Source: Carettochelys insculpta | Lineage: Eukaryota; Chordata; Testudines; Carettochelyidae | Direction of reading: 5' to 3' | DNA: 64,000 bases | NCBI RefSeq assembly: GCF_033958435.1 | Contig: NC_134148.1 | Span: forward strand, 10,208,501-10,272,500 | Shown here: piece after piece, positions 53,301 through 62,211 of the stretch | Layout: each line of letters opens with the position of its first letter | Numbering within the stretch: the first letter of the stretch is position 1 | Notes under the pieces: model-generated | The model's database searches: none | The model's input: only the letters and a program-made list of their open reading frames with translations | Told to the model about the DNA's origin: nothing | Program-made: the position numbers and the translations under genes

Positions 53301-55161
53301 ACACCTTGGAGAGGAATGATATTTTGATTTACTTGGGTAACTTTTTTTTTTTTTTTTTTTTTTTGACACTGCTTAATGCCCATAGACTCTTACAAACCGT
53401 GCTTCAAATTATATTGGAAGTTGCTAGAATGTTTTGAGAATCAAGGAAGTTTTGCCCAGTGTGTTTTACTTAAGGCCTATGGCAGCTAATTTTTTTTTAA
53501 AGTATCATTCCTATCATAGCCAAAATTTGGGTTCTGTAAATTCTTTATTCTTGATGATGAACTGTAGACTTATGTTGGTTCTTCTGACCCTAAAAACAAG
53601 CCACATCTCATCAAAATTATAGATTTCTAGTTCCTGTAGATAAAGAATTTGTCTTCTCCGATTCTTTTGCATGTTGTGTACTTAATGGGAACAAACAGTT
53701 ATCCTGATGAATGAAAGTCTTCAAGATCAGACTGAAGTCACATTTGCAAATTACACTTGCGGGAAAAGGAGGCGGCTGCAAGGAGTATTTTCCAGGAGCC
53801 AGACAAGGGCACAGATAACACAAGGTTATATTCAAGAACACAATCCTTTGTCTTATAGAACGTACCTAAAATTTGGCATGATTTTCCAGACGACGTAAAA
53901 CAAAGATTCTGGGCTAAATGCAGTTTGGCTCCCTTGCCACAAAGCACAAAGTGTCTTTCTAAACTCTTCAACCAATGAACTGTGGAGAGAAAGTAAAAAT
54001 GAATTAGTGTGGAGTCATCCCCTAATCTATTTTGTGCTGATATTCAGGACTTCAGTATGAGTACCAAAGAGTCTCCTTTGATGTGTATTCTGTAAATCAT
54101 TTCTTACACAAAGACATATTCCAACTCCCCATAAATTTTACAATGTAAATCCAAATCACAAAATTGAAGGGGTAGAGAAAACAGACTAGCATCATCTTGA
54201 AATCACAGGGTGGAAATGGGACTTTTTATCTAAGCTTTTATCACTGTAATATCTGAGCACCTCTAAAATTGTACCTTTTGTACCTTTAAATCTTTTGTGC
54301 ATAATTATTTGCATGCCGGTGAAGATTCAGTCCACTTATTCACCTTGAAATTCTCCTTCAAAACGCAAGATTGTTGCCTAAACTAATTTACTGCTTCATC
54401 TAGTTCAGTCTTAAATTATTAGAGTGACAGGGCTTCCAGTACTTCTCTTGATGATTGTCATAATCTAATAAATGTCTCCCCTAAGTGTATATTAGCATAC
54501 ATATACGTACATACTCCGATTTTCACTTACTTAATTTTATCACTTTGTTCTTTTATATTATTTTTAAACTTCTGTTCCACTCTACCCCAATTCAGCATTA
54601 GGGCAGTTTACCTACTTCAGAAGAAGATACTTAATAAACAAAGCCTAAAGATATCTTCTCTGGTACTCCAACAGACATTTTTCCGCTTCTCCCTTAATAC
54701 TCAATACAGGGTTTATTATTGTTTAAAGGTCCTTCAGCTAAATTCTTAAAACCCATGCTTCTCGGTTAATTTCTAAGAACGTTCAAAAGAACTTTTACAC
54801 TAAGATTAAGAAGCATTAAGTGACACCTAATCCACTCAATTATTAAATATATATCGAACTTTGCTCCTGTACTGTTTGGCAGGTGCCAGTGTTCCTCTTT
54901 GCTGTGACATCTACAAGAACCCAATGGAAATTACGAAAACATTTGCACTTGTACAATACATGCAAAAAGTACCCAGCACACTCTCTTTCGGTTTCTAGTA
55001 CTGCTTCTTGAAAGACAGTGCTAGCAACAAATGTGTTGTTAACTTACACATTATTATCCCCTTGGCTCCTGGTATGGTAAGTTCGCCTGCCAGCTGTTTT
55101 ACCATTCCGCAACTCCACGGCAGGCAACTCTTTGAAATAACAGCAGAACTGCTGAATGTTG
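35180..55161 (-). CDS. USP3: Ubiquitin-specific peptidase 3, nine C-terminal coding exons
   Basis: USP3 is a nuclear deubiquitinase that removes ubiquitin from histones H2A and H2B. Coding exons on the minus strand, in transcript order: 55048-55161, 53866-53979, 48883-49029, 39525-39631, 39278-39358, 37725-37843, 37490-37603, 37309-37376 and 35180-35345. Every boundary has an AG acceptor and GT donor, and codon phases join without a break. They encode about 342 residues of the USP domain, from SNIQQFCC to GSDKL. Visible are [10 protein letters not shown], the structural zinc pairs CLIC and CHKC, the catalytic His in [10 protein letters not shown] and the HFNDSTVT box. The N-terminal zinc finger and catalytic Cys exon are not between 55162 and 64000, so they lie beyond the window. 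Introns carry DIRS D, a solo LTR, a MITE and several tails. Confidence 0.96.
35521..35789. mobile_element. MITE in USP3 intron, 269 bp
   Basis: The ends are inverted: GGCTACATCTACA at 35521 against GGCTACGTCTACA read inward from 35789. Internal 'gttgacaga' words are shared with the element at 7445-7700. AAA flanks both ends, so the target duplication is ambiguous. Confidence 0.75.
35790..37308 (-). other. USP3 intron, unannotated
   Basis: No feature beyond ordinary intronic sequence is recognised here. Short reading frames on both strands lack motifs and splice context. Confidence 0.5.
37309..37376 (-). CDS. USP3: USP3 68-bp exon
   Basis: It encodes [20 protein letters not shown] and the first bases of Gly. 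The donor is GTAAGTAT. It is too short to appear as a long ORF. Confidence 0.93.
37490..37603 (-). CDS. USP3: USP3 114-bp exon
   Basis: It encodes [11 protein letters not shown], the conserved USP LKRF motif, through [12 protein letters not shown]. Phase 0 at both ends; the donor is GTACAG. Confidence 0.94.
37725..37843 (-). CDS. USP3: USP3 119-bp exon
   Basis: It encodes [20 protein letters not shown] and KCKKRQKS, including the second zinc pair CHKC, and ends WIQKLPK before GTTAGT. Confidence 0.94.
38281..38686 (-). mobile_element. Solo LTR in USP3 intron, 406 bp
   Basis: The element starts TGTGATG and ends CATCACA, the TG...CA ends of an LTR. It is bounded by a perfect 5-bp target duplication, CCTTC at 38276-38280 and 38687-38691. 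Minus-strand reading has AATAAA about 50-60 bp into the final third, as in a retroviral-type LTR, giving the orientation. No internal retroviral sequence is attached, so it is a solo LTR left by recombination. Class (ERV or Gypsy) is not settled. Confidence 0.85.
39278..39358 (-). CDS. USP3: USP3 81-bp exon
   Basis: It encodes [20 protein letters not shown] and PICTLR, with the conserved DLSLDIP USP motif completed across the preceding junction. Donor GTAAGA. Confidence 0.94.
39525..39631 (-). CDS. USP3: USP3 107-bp exon
   Basis: It completes an Ile codon (AT|A) and encodes [20 protein letters not shown] then [15 protein letters not shown] with the first zinc pair. DIRS copy D lies in the intron directly upstream. 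Confidence 0.94.
40079..40440 (-). repeat. DIRS D 3' terminal repeat and ICR
   Basis: The end begins GGAAAGGTTACTCACCG. The ICR at 40343-40440 contains the matching complement, including the D-specific GGAAAG. Confidence 0.9.
40520..41545 (-). pseudogene. DIRS D tyrosine recombinase
   Basis: Segments match [20 protein letters not shown] (near 41430), [28 protein letters not shown] with the first Arg, and [12 protein letters not shown]. An A run at about 40631-40638 shifts the frame after the HxxR motif, and further shifts lie near 41000 and 40860. The WSSY Tyr codon is TGT (Cys) here; the later TFAKHY Tyr is retained. Confidence 0.85.
41545..42510 (-). pseudogene. DIRS D RNase H and connector
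   Basis: The frame 42481-41882 is open for 199 codons and carries [27 protein letters not shown] and [16 protein letters not shown], then [19 protein letters not shown]. The connector continues in a second frame. A base insertion near 42507 separates it from RT. Confidence 0.88.
42511..43300 (-). pseudogene. DIRS D reverse transcriptase, catalytic motifs lost
   Basis: Compared with B, 83 bp are missing at about 42910, which removes AYFHITIHPAH after the LDLQ of motif A and shifts the frame. The joint lies on a TACAAG repeat. Motif C reads QYLNDCLL instead of PYLDDCLL. A further ~18-bp loss lies near 43033. Copy E shares all of these. Confidence 0.9.
43300..44300 (-). pseudogene. DIRS D gag C-terminal part, deleted
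   Basis: Blocks [20 protein letters not shown] and [20 protein letters not shown] are recognisable. About 515 bp that in B encode the gag C-terminus and the gag-RT joint are missing at about 43288, so 'ggtcgga' now runs into the [12 protein letters not shown] block. Confidence 0.85.
44300..45538 (-). pseudogene. DIRS D gag N-terminal ORF with triplicated Pro/Ala-rich unit
   Basis: An open frame of 412 codons encodes the Pro/Ala/Ser-rich centre of gag, with a segment of about 104-112 residues ([20 protein letters not shown] to [10 protein letters not shown]) present three times. In B it is present once. The Cys-rich finger region upstream is deleted and replaced by a T run at 45538-45554, so no proper gag start remains. 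GC-rich codon use leaves long chance frames open on the opposite strand. Confidence 0.8.
44451..45410. repeat. Three tandem units of 312-336 bp in DIRS D gag
   Basis: The word 'gtccgcaccg' recurs at 44451, 44763 and 45099 with the same following sequence. Spacings of 312 and 336 are multiples of three, keeping the frame. Confidence 0.92.
45880..46064 (-). repeat. DIRS D 5' terminal repeat
   Basis: It is the inverted complement of 40085-40270, with the GCGCATGCGC palindrome, ending 'cactcgaagaagaa'. Confidence 0.88.
46531..46785. repeat. Head-to-head palindromic dimer of Penelope-like tail
   Basis: The left arm (to 46669) is a minus-oriented tail ('ccacttcttcagatcatagc') and the right arm (from 46670) a plus-oriented one ('gaagaagtgggtctgtccca'). 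They meet at GACTCAATATTGAGTC (46662-46677), an exact palindrome. The arms share private variants such as 'agactaacagaataatttat'. The dimer lies in a USP3 intron. Confidence 0.8.
47280..47460 (+). repeat. Unclassified interspersed repeat, third copy
   Basis: 'gccagagaacaaggggaaag' with a following GC-rich segment matches 13330-13476 and the inverse of 31556-31690. This copy is in a USP3 intron. Confidence 0.45.
47461..48882 (-). other. USP3 intron, unannotated
   Basis: No exon or classified repeat is recognised. AT-rich intronic sequence with short chance frames. Confidence 0.5.
48883..49029 (-). CDS. USP3: USP3 147-bp exon
   Basis: It encodes [20 protein letters not shown], a conserved USP box, and [15 protein letters not shown] to KCC. 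It starts after TATTAAG and ends AT|GTAAGA. Confidence 0.96.
49988..50188. repeat. Inverted dimer of a second tail-type repeat
   Basis: The arms 49988-50072 and 50105-50188 are inverted copies. Each contains 'tttgcccacgaaagcttatg', 'ctccaaaatatctgttagtc' and 'ggtgccacaag' in mirrored order, separated by 32 bp. This is a different family from the 46531 dimer. Confidence 0.85.
53341..53364. repeat. Poly(T) tract
   Basis: A run of about 24 T lies in the intron. It could be the reverse of a retroposon A tail, but no body was identified. Confidence 0.85.
53866..53979 (-). CDS. USP3: USP3 114-bp exon (upstream)
   Basis: It completes a Val codon and encodes [20 protein letters not shown] then [16 protein letters not shown], ending AG|GTACGT. 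Confidence 0.96.
53980..55047 (-). other. USP3 intron, unannotated
   Basis: No repeat or exon recognised. Plain AT-rich intron. Confidence 0.5.
55048..55161 (-). CDS. USP3: USP3 most 5' exon in window
   Basis: After CCTACAG it encodes [20 protein letters not shown] and [17 protein letters not shown], ending GT|GTAAGT. The preceding catalytic-Cys exon is not in the window. Confidence 0.96.
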
Positions 55162-55574
55162 CTGTAGGAAAAAGAAATGAGAGTGAGAAACACATAGGAT
55201 CGATAATAGGAAAGACATGTGCACAATATTCTTTAGAAGCGCTCACCTGTTTTCTTCAACTAGTTCTTATAAGTAACACTGAGCAGGTCAAGTTTCTCAT
55301 CAAGAGAACTAGTCAGGTTACATCTAGTATTATTATTAGCTAGCTACTCAGCACATATATATTGGGCCCAATTAAACAGCAGGCACCAGCCCAGATACCA
55401 GCAATAATCATATATTTTCTCTCCTTTGATTAGGAAACACCAAGGTTCCACTATTAGTGTATGCTGAATTCTCACATTATTCTCACTGTAAATAAATCCA
55501 TATCTATAAGTGGCATTAATATTAACAGTTGACTTGAATACAGTATGTACCATCTAGAATAATAATACAATTAT

Positions 55575-56258
55575 ACCTGTGCTAGTCTATATACTATCAA
55601 AACAAAAAAGCAGTCCAGTAGCACTTTAAAGACTAACAAAATAATTATTAGGTGATGAGCTTTCGTGGGACAGGCCCACTTCTCCAGACCATAGCCAGAC
55701 CAGAACAGACTAATATTTAAGGCACAGAGAACCAAAAATAGTAATCAAGGTTAACAAACCAGAAAAAATACTATCAAGATGAGCAAATCAGAGAGTCCAG
55801 GGGCAGAAGCCTCAGGGTGGGGGGGCGTCAAGAATTAGATAAAGCCAAGTATGCATACAAGCCCCTACAATGACCTAGAAAATTCCCATCCCAGTTCAAA
55901 CCACGTGTTAGTGTGTCAAATTTGAATAAAAAGGAGAGTTTAGCAGCCTCCCTTTCCAAACTGTTGTGAAAATTCCTTTTCAGTAAGACACAAACTTTCA
56001 GGTCATTAACAGAATGGCCCACTCCAGTAAAGTGATGGCTGACAGGTTTGTGAATCAGGAGTGTTTTTATACCCATTAATTCTTTGTCTAAGAGAGTCTG
56101 AAGTCTGTCCAATATACAAAGCATCTGGGCATGGTTGGAACATGATGGCATACATGATGTTAGCTGAGGAACATAAGAATGTGCCTGAGATTCTGTGAAT
56201 AACCTGGTTAGGTTCAGTGATGGTATCTCCAGAATAGATATGTGGACAAAGTTGGCAA
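55575..56258 (-). mobile_element. Penelope-like element, 3' part (GIY-YIG and tail), minus
   Basis: This is the downstream part of a minus-strand Penelope-like retroelement whose RT part is at 62212-63309, beyond DIRS E. It carries the GIY-YIG endonuclease region (56151-55828: LCILDRLQTLLDKELMG, HFTGVGHSVNDLKVCVL) and the tail ending near 55575 ('gactaacaaaataattatta'). The YIG motif is disturbed: Tyr-Ile-Gly reads ILD after a frame change. It lies in a USP3 intron, sense to the gene. Confidence 0.85.
55828..56151 (-). pseudogene. GIY-YIG endonuclease region of the Penelope-like element
   Basis: The 107-residue frame ends NWDGNFLGHCRGLYAYLALS, matching the intact-looking copy at 63353-63670 on the plus strand. 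Compared with that copy, the N-terminal Leu-Tyr-Ile-Gly block is out of frame, so the nuclease is dead. In Penelope-like elements this domain follows RT and cuts the target. Confidence 0.8.
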
Positions 56259-56620
56259 AGAAAGGTTACTCACCGTAGTAACGGTGGTTCTTCGAGATGT
56301 GTCCCCGTGGGTGCTCCACATTAGGTGTCGGGCTCGCCCGGCGCCGCAGATCGGATCTTCCAAGCAGTTTCTGCCGGACCGCGCATGCGCTGGTGCGCGC
56401 CGCTCCCTTGCGCGCTCCCGGCCATGTGCGCGATCCGGTCCCCGCCAGTTCCTTGACCAACCGCCTCGGATGCTCCTGCAAAACACTAAACAGAGATCCG
56501 GAGCGGGGAGGATGAGCGGGTAGTGGAGCACCCACGGGGACACATCTCGAAGAACCACCGTTACTACGGTGAGTAACCTTTCTTTCTTCTTCGAGTGTCC
56601 CCGTGGGTGCTCCACATTAG
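56259..56620 (-). repeat. DIRS E 3' terminal repeat and ICR
   Basis: The end reads AGAAAGGTTACTCACCG, and the ICR (56523-56620) has the complement with the E-specific AGAAAG. Confidence 0.9.
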
Positions 56621-56699
56621 GTGACTACCCAGCAGTAACCCAAGATAGGAGGTGGGTAATCGGATTATGTGCAGCTTGTCCCCGAGAGGACCGCTGCCG

Positions 56700-57725
56700 A
56701 GAGACGGGTATCCTCTTGGAATACCCTGTGAAGGGCGTAATGTTTGGCGAAGGTGTCACAGGATGACCAGGTCGCCACTCTGCAAATGTCTTTTAGCGCA
56801 ACGCCCTTGAAAAAAGGCTGTTGATGCTGCCACCGCCCTAGTGGAATGAGCCCTGGGCGTGGCCAGTAAAGGAGTCTTTTTGAGTTTGTAGCACATTTTT
56901 ATGCAAGATACGATGTGCTTAGAGATTCTCTGCGAAGAGAGACATTCTCCTTTTGATTTGGGAGCAATAGAGACTAGGAGCCTATCCGTTCTCCGGAAGG
57001 ACTTGGTCCTGTCCATATAGAAAGCTTGCGCCTGCTCACGTCCAGGAGATGTAGGCGCGCCTCTTTGTTAGAGTTATGAGGCTTTGGATAAACAAGGGTA
57101 AACAATAGGTTCGTTAGTATGAAACTCAGAAAGAAACTTTAGGAACAAAGGCTGGATGCAGCCGTATGGTTACCGCCTCCTTGGAAAAACAGCGCAGGGC
57201 GGCGTTGCCATAACTGCCTCAAGCTCGCTCACCCTGCAAGCTGACATGATTGCGAGAAGAAAGGTCGTCTTCATCATAAGGAGGCGGAGGGAAACCGTGG
57301 CCAAAGGCTCAAACGGTGGTCCCCTTTTCGCATTAAGCACCAGGTCCGAGTTCCACAGAGGTGGAAGCGGTTTCTGAGGGGGGTATAGGCTTACCAGCCC
57401 TTTGAAGAACCTGGTAACCATGGGATGGGCGAACACCGTGTGCCCTTCCTCTTCGTGTCTGAACACCAAAATGGCAGCCAGGTGGACCTGAAACGAGGAT
57501 AGCGAGAGTCCTCCTATCTTGAGGTCCAGTAAATACTCTAATATCACAGCCATAGGCACCGAAAGGGGGCTAGCTGTTTGGTAGAACACCATGCCGTAAA
57601 GCGAGTCCATTTCTGCTTGAAAGTCTTCCTGGTGGAAGTCCTCCTGCTACTTTCTAGGACTTGCTGCACTTCCTCCGTACATGTGCTCTCTAGGGAGCTG
57701 AGCCATGGATTAACCACGTTTGTAG
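56700..57725 (-). pseudogene. DIRS E tyrosine recombinase
   Basis: It has the same layout as D, with [12 protein letters not shown] then a frameshift. The first Arg region reads [13 protein letters not shown], with Cys before the catalytic Arg. TFAKHY is present in another frame. Confidence 0.85.
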
Positions 57726-58687
57726 TCGCAGGCGTTCGGGGTGCGGATGCACTATGGACCCCTGGGCTTGCGTGAGCAGATCCCGCGCCACCGGAGGGGA
57801 CATCGGTGGCCGGTCCGACATGCGCAGGAATAGGGGGAACCATTGCTGTCGATCCCACGTTGGGACTATCGGGATCATTCAGGTTCCTTCCCTCCTGGCT
57901 TTCTGCAACACTTTGTGGATGAGCACTGTGGGAGGGAAAGCGTAAAGCAGGGGGCCCCTCCATGAGATCGCGAAGGCATCCCTCAGGGACCCCCGTCCCA
58001 GTCCTGCCCTGGAGCAGAATCGTGGGCACTTCTTGTTGTGCTGAGTAGCAAACAGGGTCTATCTGGGGAAAAACCCCATGCGTGGAAAAATCGGTTGCAG
58101 CAGATCGGGACGGATCTGCCACTCGTGCGTGAGTGCGAAACGCCTGCTCAGCTGGTCTGCCTTCACATTGCGAGCGCCTGGTAAGTACGAGGCTTTCAAG
58201 GTTACATTGTTGGCGATGCAGCAGTTCCACAACCGGACTGCTTCTACACATAAGGCATGGGACCGAGCTCCTCCTTGCCGATTTATATAAAACATGGTGG
58301 AGGTATCGTCTGTACTGATCCCGACTACCTTGCCTTTCAGTTGGTCTCGAAAGTGTCTGCAGGCGTTGAACACTGCTTTGAGCTCCAGTATATTTGTGTG
58401 CAGTGACTGCTCCATAGAGGACCACAGCCCTTGCGTCACCTCTTCGCCCATGTGTGCTCCCCACCCTATGAGGGGGGCATCTGTAGTAAGAAAAACCAAT
58501 ACGTGTGGTTGGTGGAAGGGTACCCTTGTTAGCAGGTTCTCGGGGTTTACCCACCATTGCAGGGATTTGCGCACCTCCGTTGTGGGCGACGCCATCCTGT
58601 GAACAGTGTGTGCTGCCGGTTTGTATACGCTCGCCAGCCAATGCTGCATGCTGCGCATGTGTAACCTGGCGTTCTGTTCTACGAAAC
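57726..58687 (-). pseudogene. DIRS E RNase H and connector
   Basis: The open frame 58658-58059 carries [43 protein letters not shown] and [16 protein letters not shown]. The same base insertion as in D (58684) separates it from RT. Confidence 0.88.
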
Positions 58688-59480
58688 GTCGCTGCTGCCA
58701 TGTGGCCCAGCGGCTGTAAGCACGTCAGAACCGGCACCATAGGGCTGAAGGTGAAGCCTTGCGCGAGGGAGCCGATGGCCCGAAAGGGAGTCTCTGGTAG
58801 ATACGCCCTCGCTGTAATAGAATTTATGAATGCCCCTACGAACTCTATGTCCTGTGTGGGGTCTGTCTTTGATTTTGTCAGATTGATAAGCAGGCCGAGC
58901 GAAGAGAACGTGCCTGCTGTGACACATATTATGCGTAGTACCTCCTCCTTTGAGGCCCCTTTGAGTAGGCAGTCATTCAGATACTGGAATATAAATACCC
59001 CCTGTCTGTGCAGGTAGGCTGACACCACTGCCAAGGTCTTGGTGAAGACTCTGGGGGCTGAGGAGAGCCCAAACGGTAGGACCTTGTAAGTCGAGGGCTG
59101 CGAACCAATCTCCATCGTCTAGTGCCGTAAGGATGGAGGCGTTTGTGATCATCCGAAAACGTTGCTTGCGCAGGTACCGGGGAGGCCTCAAAAATCTAAG
59201 ATGGACCTCCCCGTGAGGAAGTACCTCGAGTAGAACCCTCTCCCTTGCAGTCGCTCCGGCACTCTTTCCACTGCCCCTACGAGCATGAGATGGTCTACCT
59301 CCTGCTTGAGCCTCGCTACATGGGAGGTCTCCTGGAGGTGGGGCCCCGGGTGGAGGTCATGGCGGTGGGAGCAACTGGGAGGGGATGGCGTACCCCGTGG
59401 CTATGATCTCCAGCACCCATTTGTCTGTGGTGATCCTTTGCCACTGGTTATAAAATGGTCGGATGATGGCCTTGAGCACT
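58688..59480 (-). pseudogene. DIRS E reverse transcriptase, catalytic motifs lost
   Basis: It shares the 83-bp motif A deletion at about 59087 and YLND. ALDLQGP at the joint shows the truncated motif A directly. Confidence 0.9.
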
Positions 59481-60443
59481 GGTTTCATGCCCTCTGGAAG
59501 CGAGTCCATGAGGGAGGTCAACCTAATGTGGTTGTCGAAATTATGGTTCGCTAGATGCGCTGCGTAATTTGCCATTGGCAACAGTAGCGTGGAGGAGGAG
59601 TAGACCTTTCTGCCCAACAGCTCTAGCTTTTTGGCATGTTTGTCTATTCCCCCACGTTGCGACGACTCCACCACCAAAGAATTTGGTTGTGGGTGGCTGA
59701 ACAGGAACTCCATGCCCTCCGTGGGCACGAAGTTTTTTTTTTTTTTTTCGCTCTTTTGTGGACAGGCGGAATAGTCGCAGGAGTCTGCCATATCATAGTG
59801 GCAGACTCCAAGATTGCGTCATCAGCGGTATTGCTATTTTGGAGGAGGCCGGAGGTCTCAGATTTTTGAGGAGCTTATGGTGTTGCTCTTGCACCTTTGC
59901 TGTCTGGAAGCCTTGCGTGAAGGCCACCCTCGTAAAAGAGCTCTTGGAACTGTTTGAGATCGTCCGGAGGATGGACGCCCCCCCGGGGCCGTAGCCTCAT
60001 CCGGGGAGGAAAGCGAGGAACCGCTGGGGTACGTCTCTCTGGACCCTTCCGGTTCCTGCTGATGATGGTACACCCTCTCACTAGAGGTGTGCGAGGAAAA
60101 ATCTCGGGGTTCCATAACCAGTCCCCCCTGAGATGCTTAAGTCTCTGTCCCCGGTCGCAATTGCCCTCGGGGGTACGAGATCGTTCGTAGGGATCTTTCC
60201 CTAGTAGATTGCCGATGGTGTCTATGCCCTGCGTGGTAGGGGCGACCACGGCAGTATAAGCACTGGTCTTGGGAAGGTGACCTAGACCACTCCCTTGGTG
60301 CATACCCTTTGCGTCTGGGGGAGGGAGACCGTCGAGACCCCGGAGAGAGCGACTTTGCCTAATAGTCCAGCGGTTCAAATCCCAGGAAGGGTGGAGGTGG
60401 TCCCAGCCAGGGTGAGGCTGGTTGCAGAGGGGACCCCTGCCTT
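59480..60443 (-). pseudogene. DIRS E gag C-terminal part
   Basis: [20 protein letters not shown] and [20 protein letters not shown] are readable. The T run at 59734-59747 shifts the frame, and the same deletion as in D joins gag to RT. Confidence 0.83.
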
Positions 60444-61682
60444 CTAGTTGGAGTCTGCAACATAGCAGAGGGCTGTGAGAAAGCAACTACACAGCCCTGT
60501 GCGGAGAGGGGCTGCAATGCCTCCTCTTGTGTGCAGTCTTCCCCCTCCCTTGAGGAGGTAACTCCGCCCCTGACATACAGGGGATCCCGGCCCCGTCCGC
60601 ACCGAGCTCGGCACACTCGAAGTCGGTGCCGCACGTGCGGTGTCCTTCGGTGCCGGCAGGCTGCGTGCCTGCGCGCTCTGCACCGCCGGTTTTCCGGGGG
60701 TCGGTGGTACCGGCGCTTGTTTAGCCGCCGCCCTGCCTGCGGTGCGGGGCGGCTGGCTGATTATCGAAGGGTGAGCCGCTTGCACGTGGCTCTCCGTGCC
60801 GCCGCCGATCAGCTGTTGCTGCGGCTGGGGGCTGCTCGCTCCTCCCGTCCCGCTCGTTGTTGCTGCCGGCAGGGATCGGGCTGGGGGGCATACAGGGCAT
60901 TCCGGCGTCCGCACCGAGCTCGGCACGCTCAAGGGCGGTGCCGCACGTGCGGTGTCCTCCAGTGCCGGCAGGCTACGTGCCTGCGCGCTCTGCACCGCCG
61001 GTTCCCCGGGGGTCGGTGCCGCTGCCCGCGGTGCCGCCGGTACCAGCGCTTGTTTAGCCGCCGCCCTGCCTGCGGGGCGGGGCGGCTGGCTGATTATCGA
61101 AGGGTGAGCCGCTTCCACGTGGCTCTCCGTGCCACCGCCGATCAGCTGTTGCTGCGGCTGGGGGCTGCTCGCTCCTCCCGTCCTGCTCGCTGTTGCTGCC
61201 GGCAGGGATCGGGCTGGGGAGCATACAGGGGATTCCGGCCCCGTCCGCACCGAGCTCGGCACGCTCGAGGGCGATGCCGCATGTGCGGTGTTCTCCGGTG
61301 CCAGCAGGCTGCGTGCCTGCGCGCTCTGCACCGCCGGTTCCCCAGGGGTCGGTGCCGCTGCCTGCGGTGCCGCCGGTACCGGCGTTTGCTTAGCCGCCGC
61401 CCTGCCTGCGGTGCGGGGCGGCTGGCTGAGTATCGGAGGCTGAGCCGTTTCCACGTGGCTCCCCGTGCCGCCGCCGATCAGCTGTTGCTGCGGCTGGGGG
61501 CTGCTTGCTCCTCCCGTCCCGCTCGCTGTTGCTGCCGGCAGGGATCGGGCTGGAGATACTTTCCTCCGTTTCTGCGCTGATGGAGTGAGGGAGGCAGCTT
61601 TCCTTTTAAGGGCCCCGGAGGGTCCCTCCTGCTGCGGCTGCTCCGGCGCTTCTGGCTGGAGGGCCTTATCAAGAAGCAGCAT
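60444..61682 (-). pseudogene. DIRS E gag N-terminal ORF with triplicated unit
   Basis: The 412-codon frame matches D in length and structure, with units starting at 60595, 60907 and 61243 (spacings 312 and 336). The finger region is lost and a 21-T run at 61682-61702 puts a stop in the upstream frame. The retained length in two separate insertions means the triplication predates both. Confidence 0.82.
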
Positions 61683-62029
61683 TTTTTTTTTTTTTTTTTT
61701 TTAAAAGCCTGAAGAGGACATTGTTGATGAGTCTTTGAGTTTTTAAGTGGGTACTTAGCACCTTCTTTGTGCCGTTTTCCCCGTCCGATGGCCTGCCTTA
61801 GCAGGAGGGCTGATAGCCCTAGCTCCTGGCCTCCGGCGCTTGTTACTGGGACTGGCTGAGCTGTCCCTCTCCTAGCTTGTTCGTTGTTGTTTTTTTGTTT
61901 TTTTGTTTTTTACAAAATAACAACCGGCTAGCTTATAGTAGCCTAAGTGCCTGAAAAAAACTTTAAGAAAAAACAGATAAAGTCGTTGAATACACTACTT
62001 GGCCTTAGCCTAGTTGGATTCCGTCTGCA

Positions 62030-62211
62030 GCCGACGGCGGTTAAGAGGAACTGGCGGGGACCGGATCGCGCACATGGCCGGGAATGCGCGGGGGAGTGGC
62101 GCGCACCGGCGCATGCGCGGTCCGGCAGAAACTGCTTGGAAGATCCTATCTGCGGCGCCGGGCGAGCCCGACACCTAATGTGGAGCACCCACGGGGACAC
62201 TCGAAGAAGAA
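62030..62211 (-). repeat. DIRS E 5' terminal repeat
   Basis: It is the inverted complement of 56265-56450, ending 'cactcgaagaagaa' before 'cgggcc' of the Penelope-like host. Confidence 0.88.

Larger units (their letters stand above)
49030..53865 (-). other. USP3 intron with few recognised features
   Basis: This 4.8-kb intron contains the inverted tail dimer at 49988-50188 and a T run at 53341-53364. The rest, including 50200-53300, shows no supported gene. Confidence 0.6.
56259..62211 (-). mobile_element. DIRS copy E inside a Penelope-like element, 6.0 kb
   Basis: Copy E is flanked on both sides by pieces of one Penelope-like element, so it inserted into that element. It is nearly identical to D over its whole length and shares all of D's main lesions: the 83-bp RT deletion, YLND in place of YLDD, the ~515-bp gag-RT deletion, the finger-region deletion with T run, and the triplicated gag unit. 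It differs by a 43-bp or so loss at about 60427 and scattered substitutions. No target duplication is seen at 'gttggca'/'cgggcc'. Confidence 0.95.
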
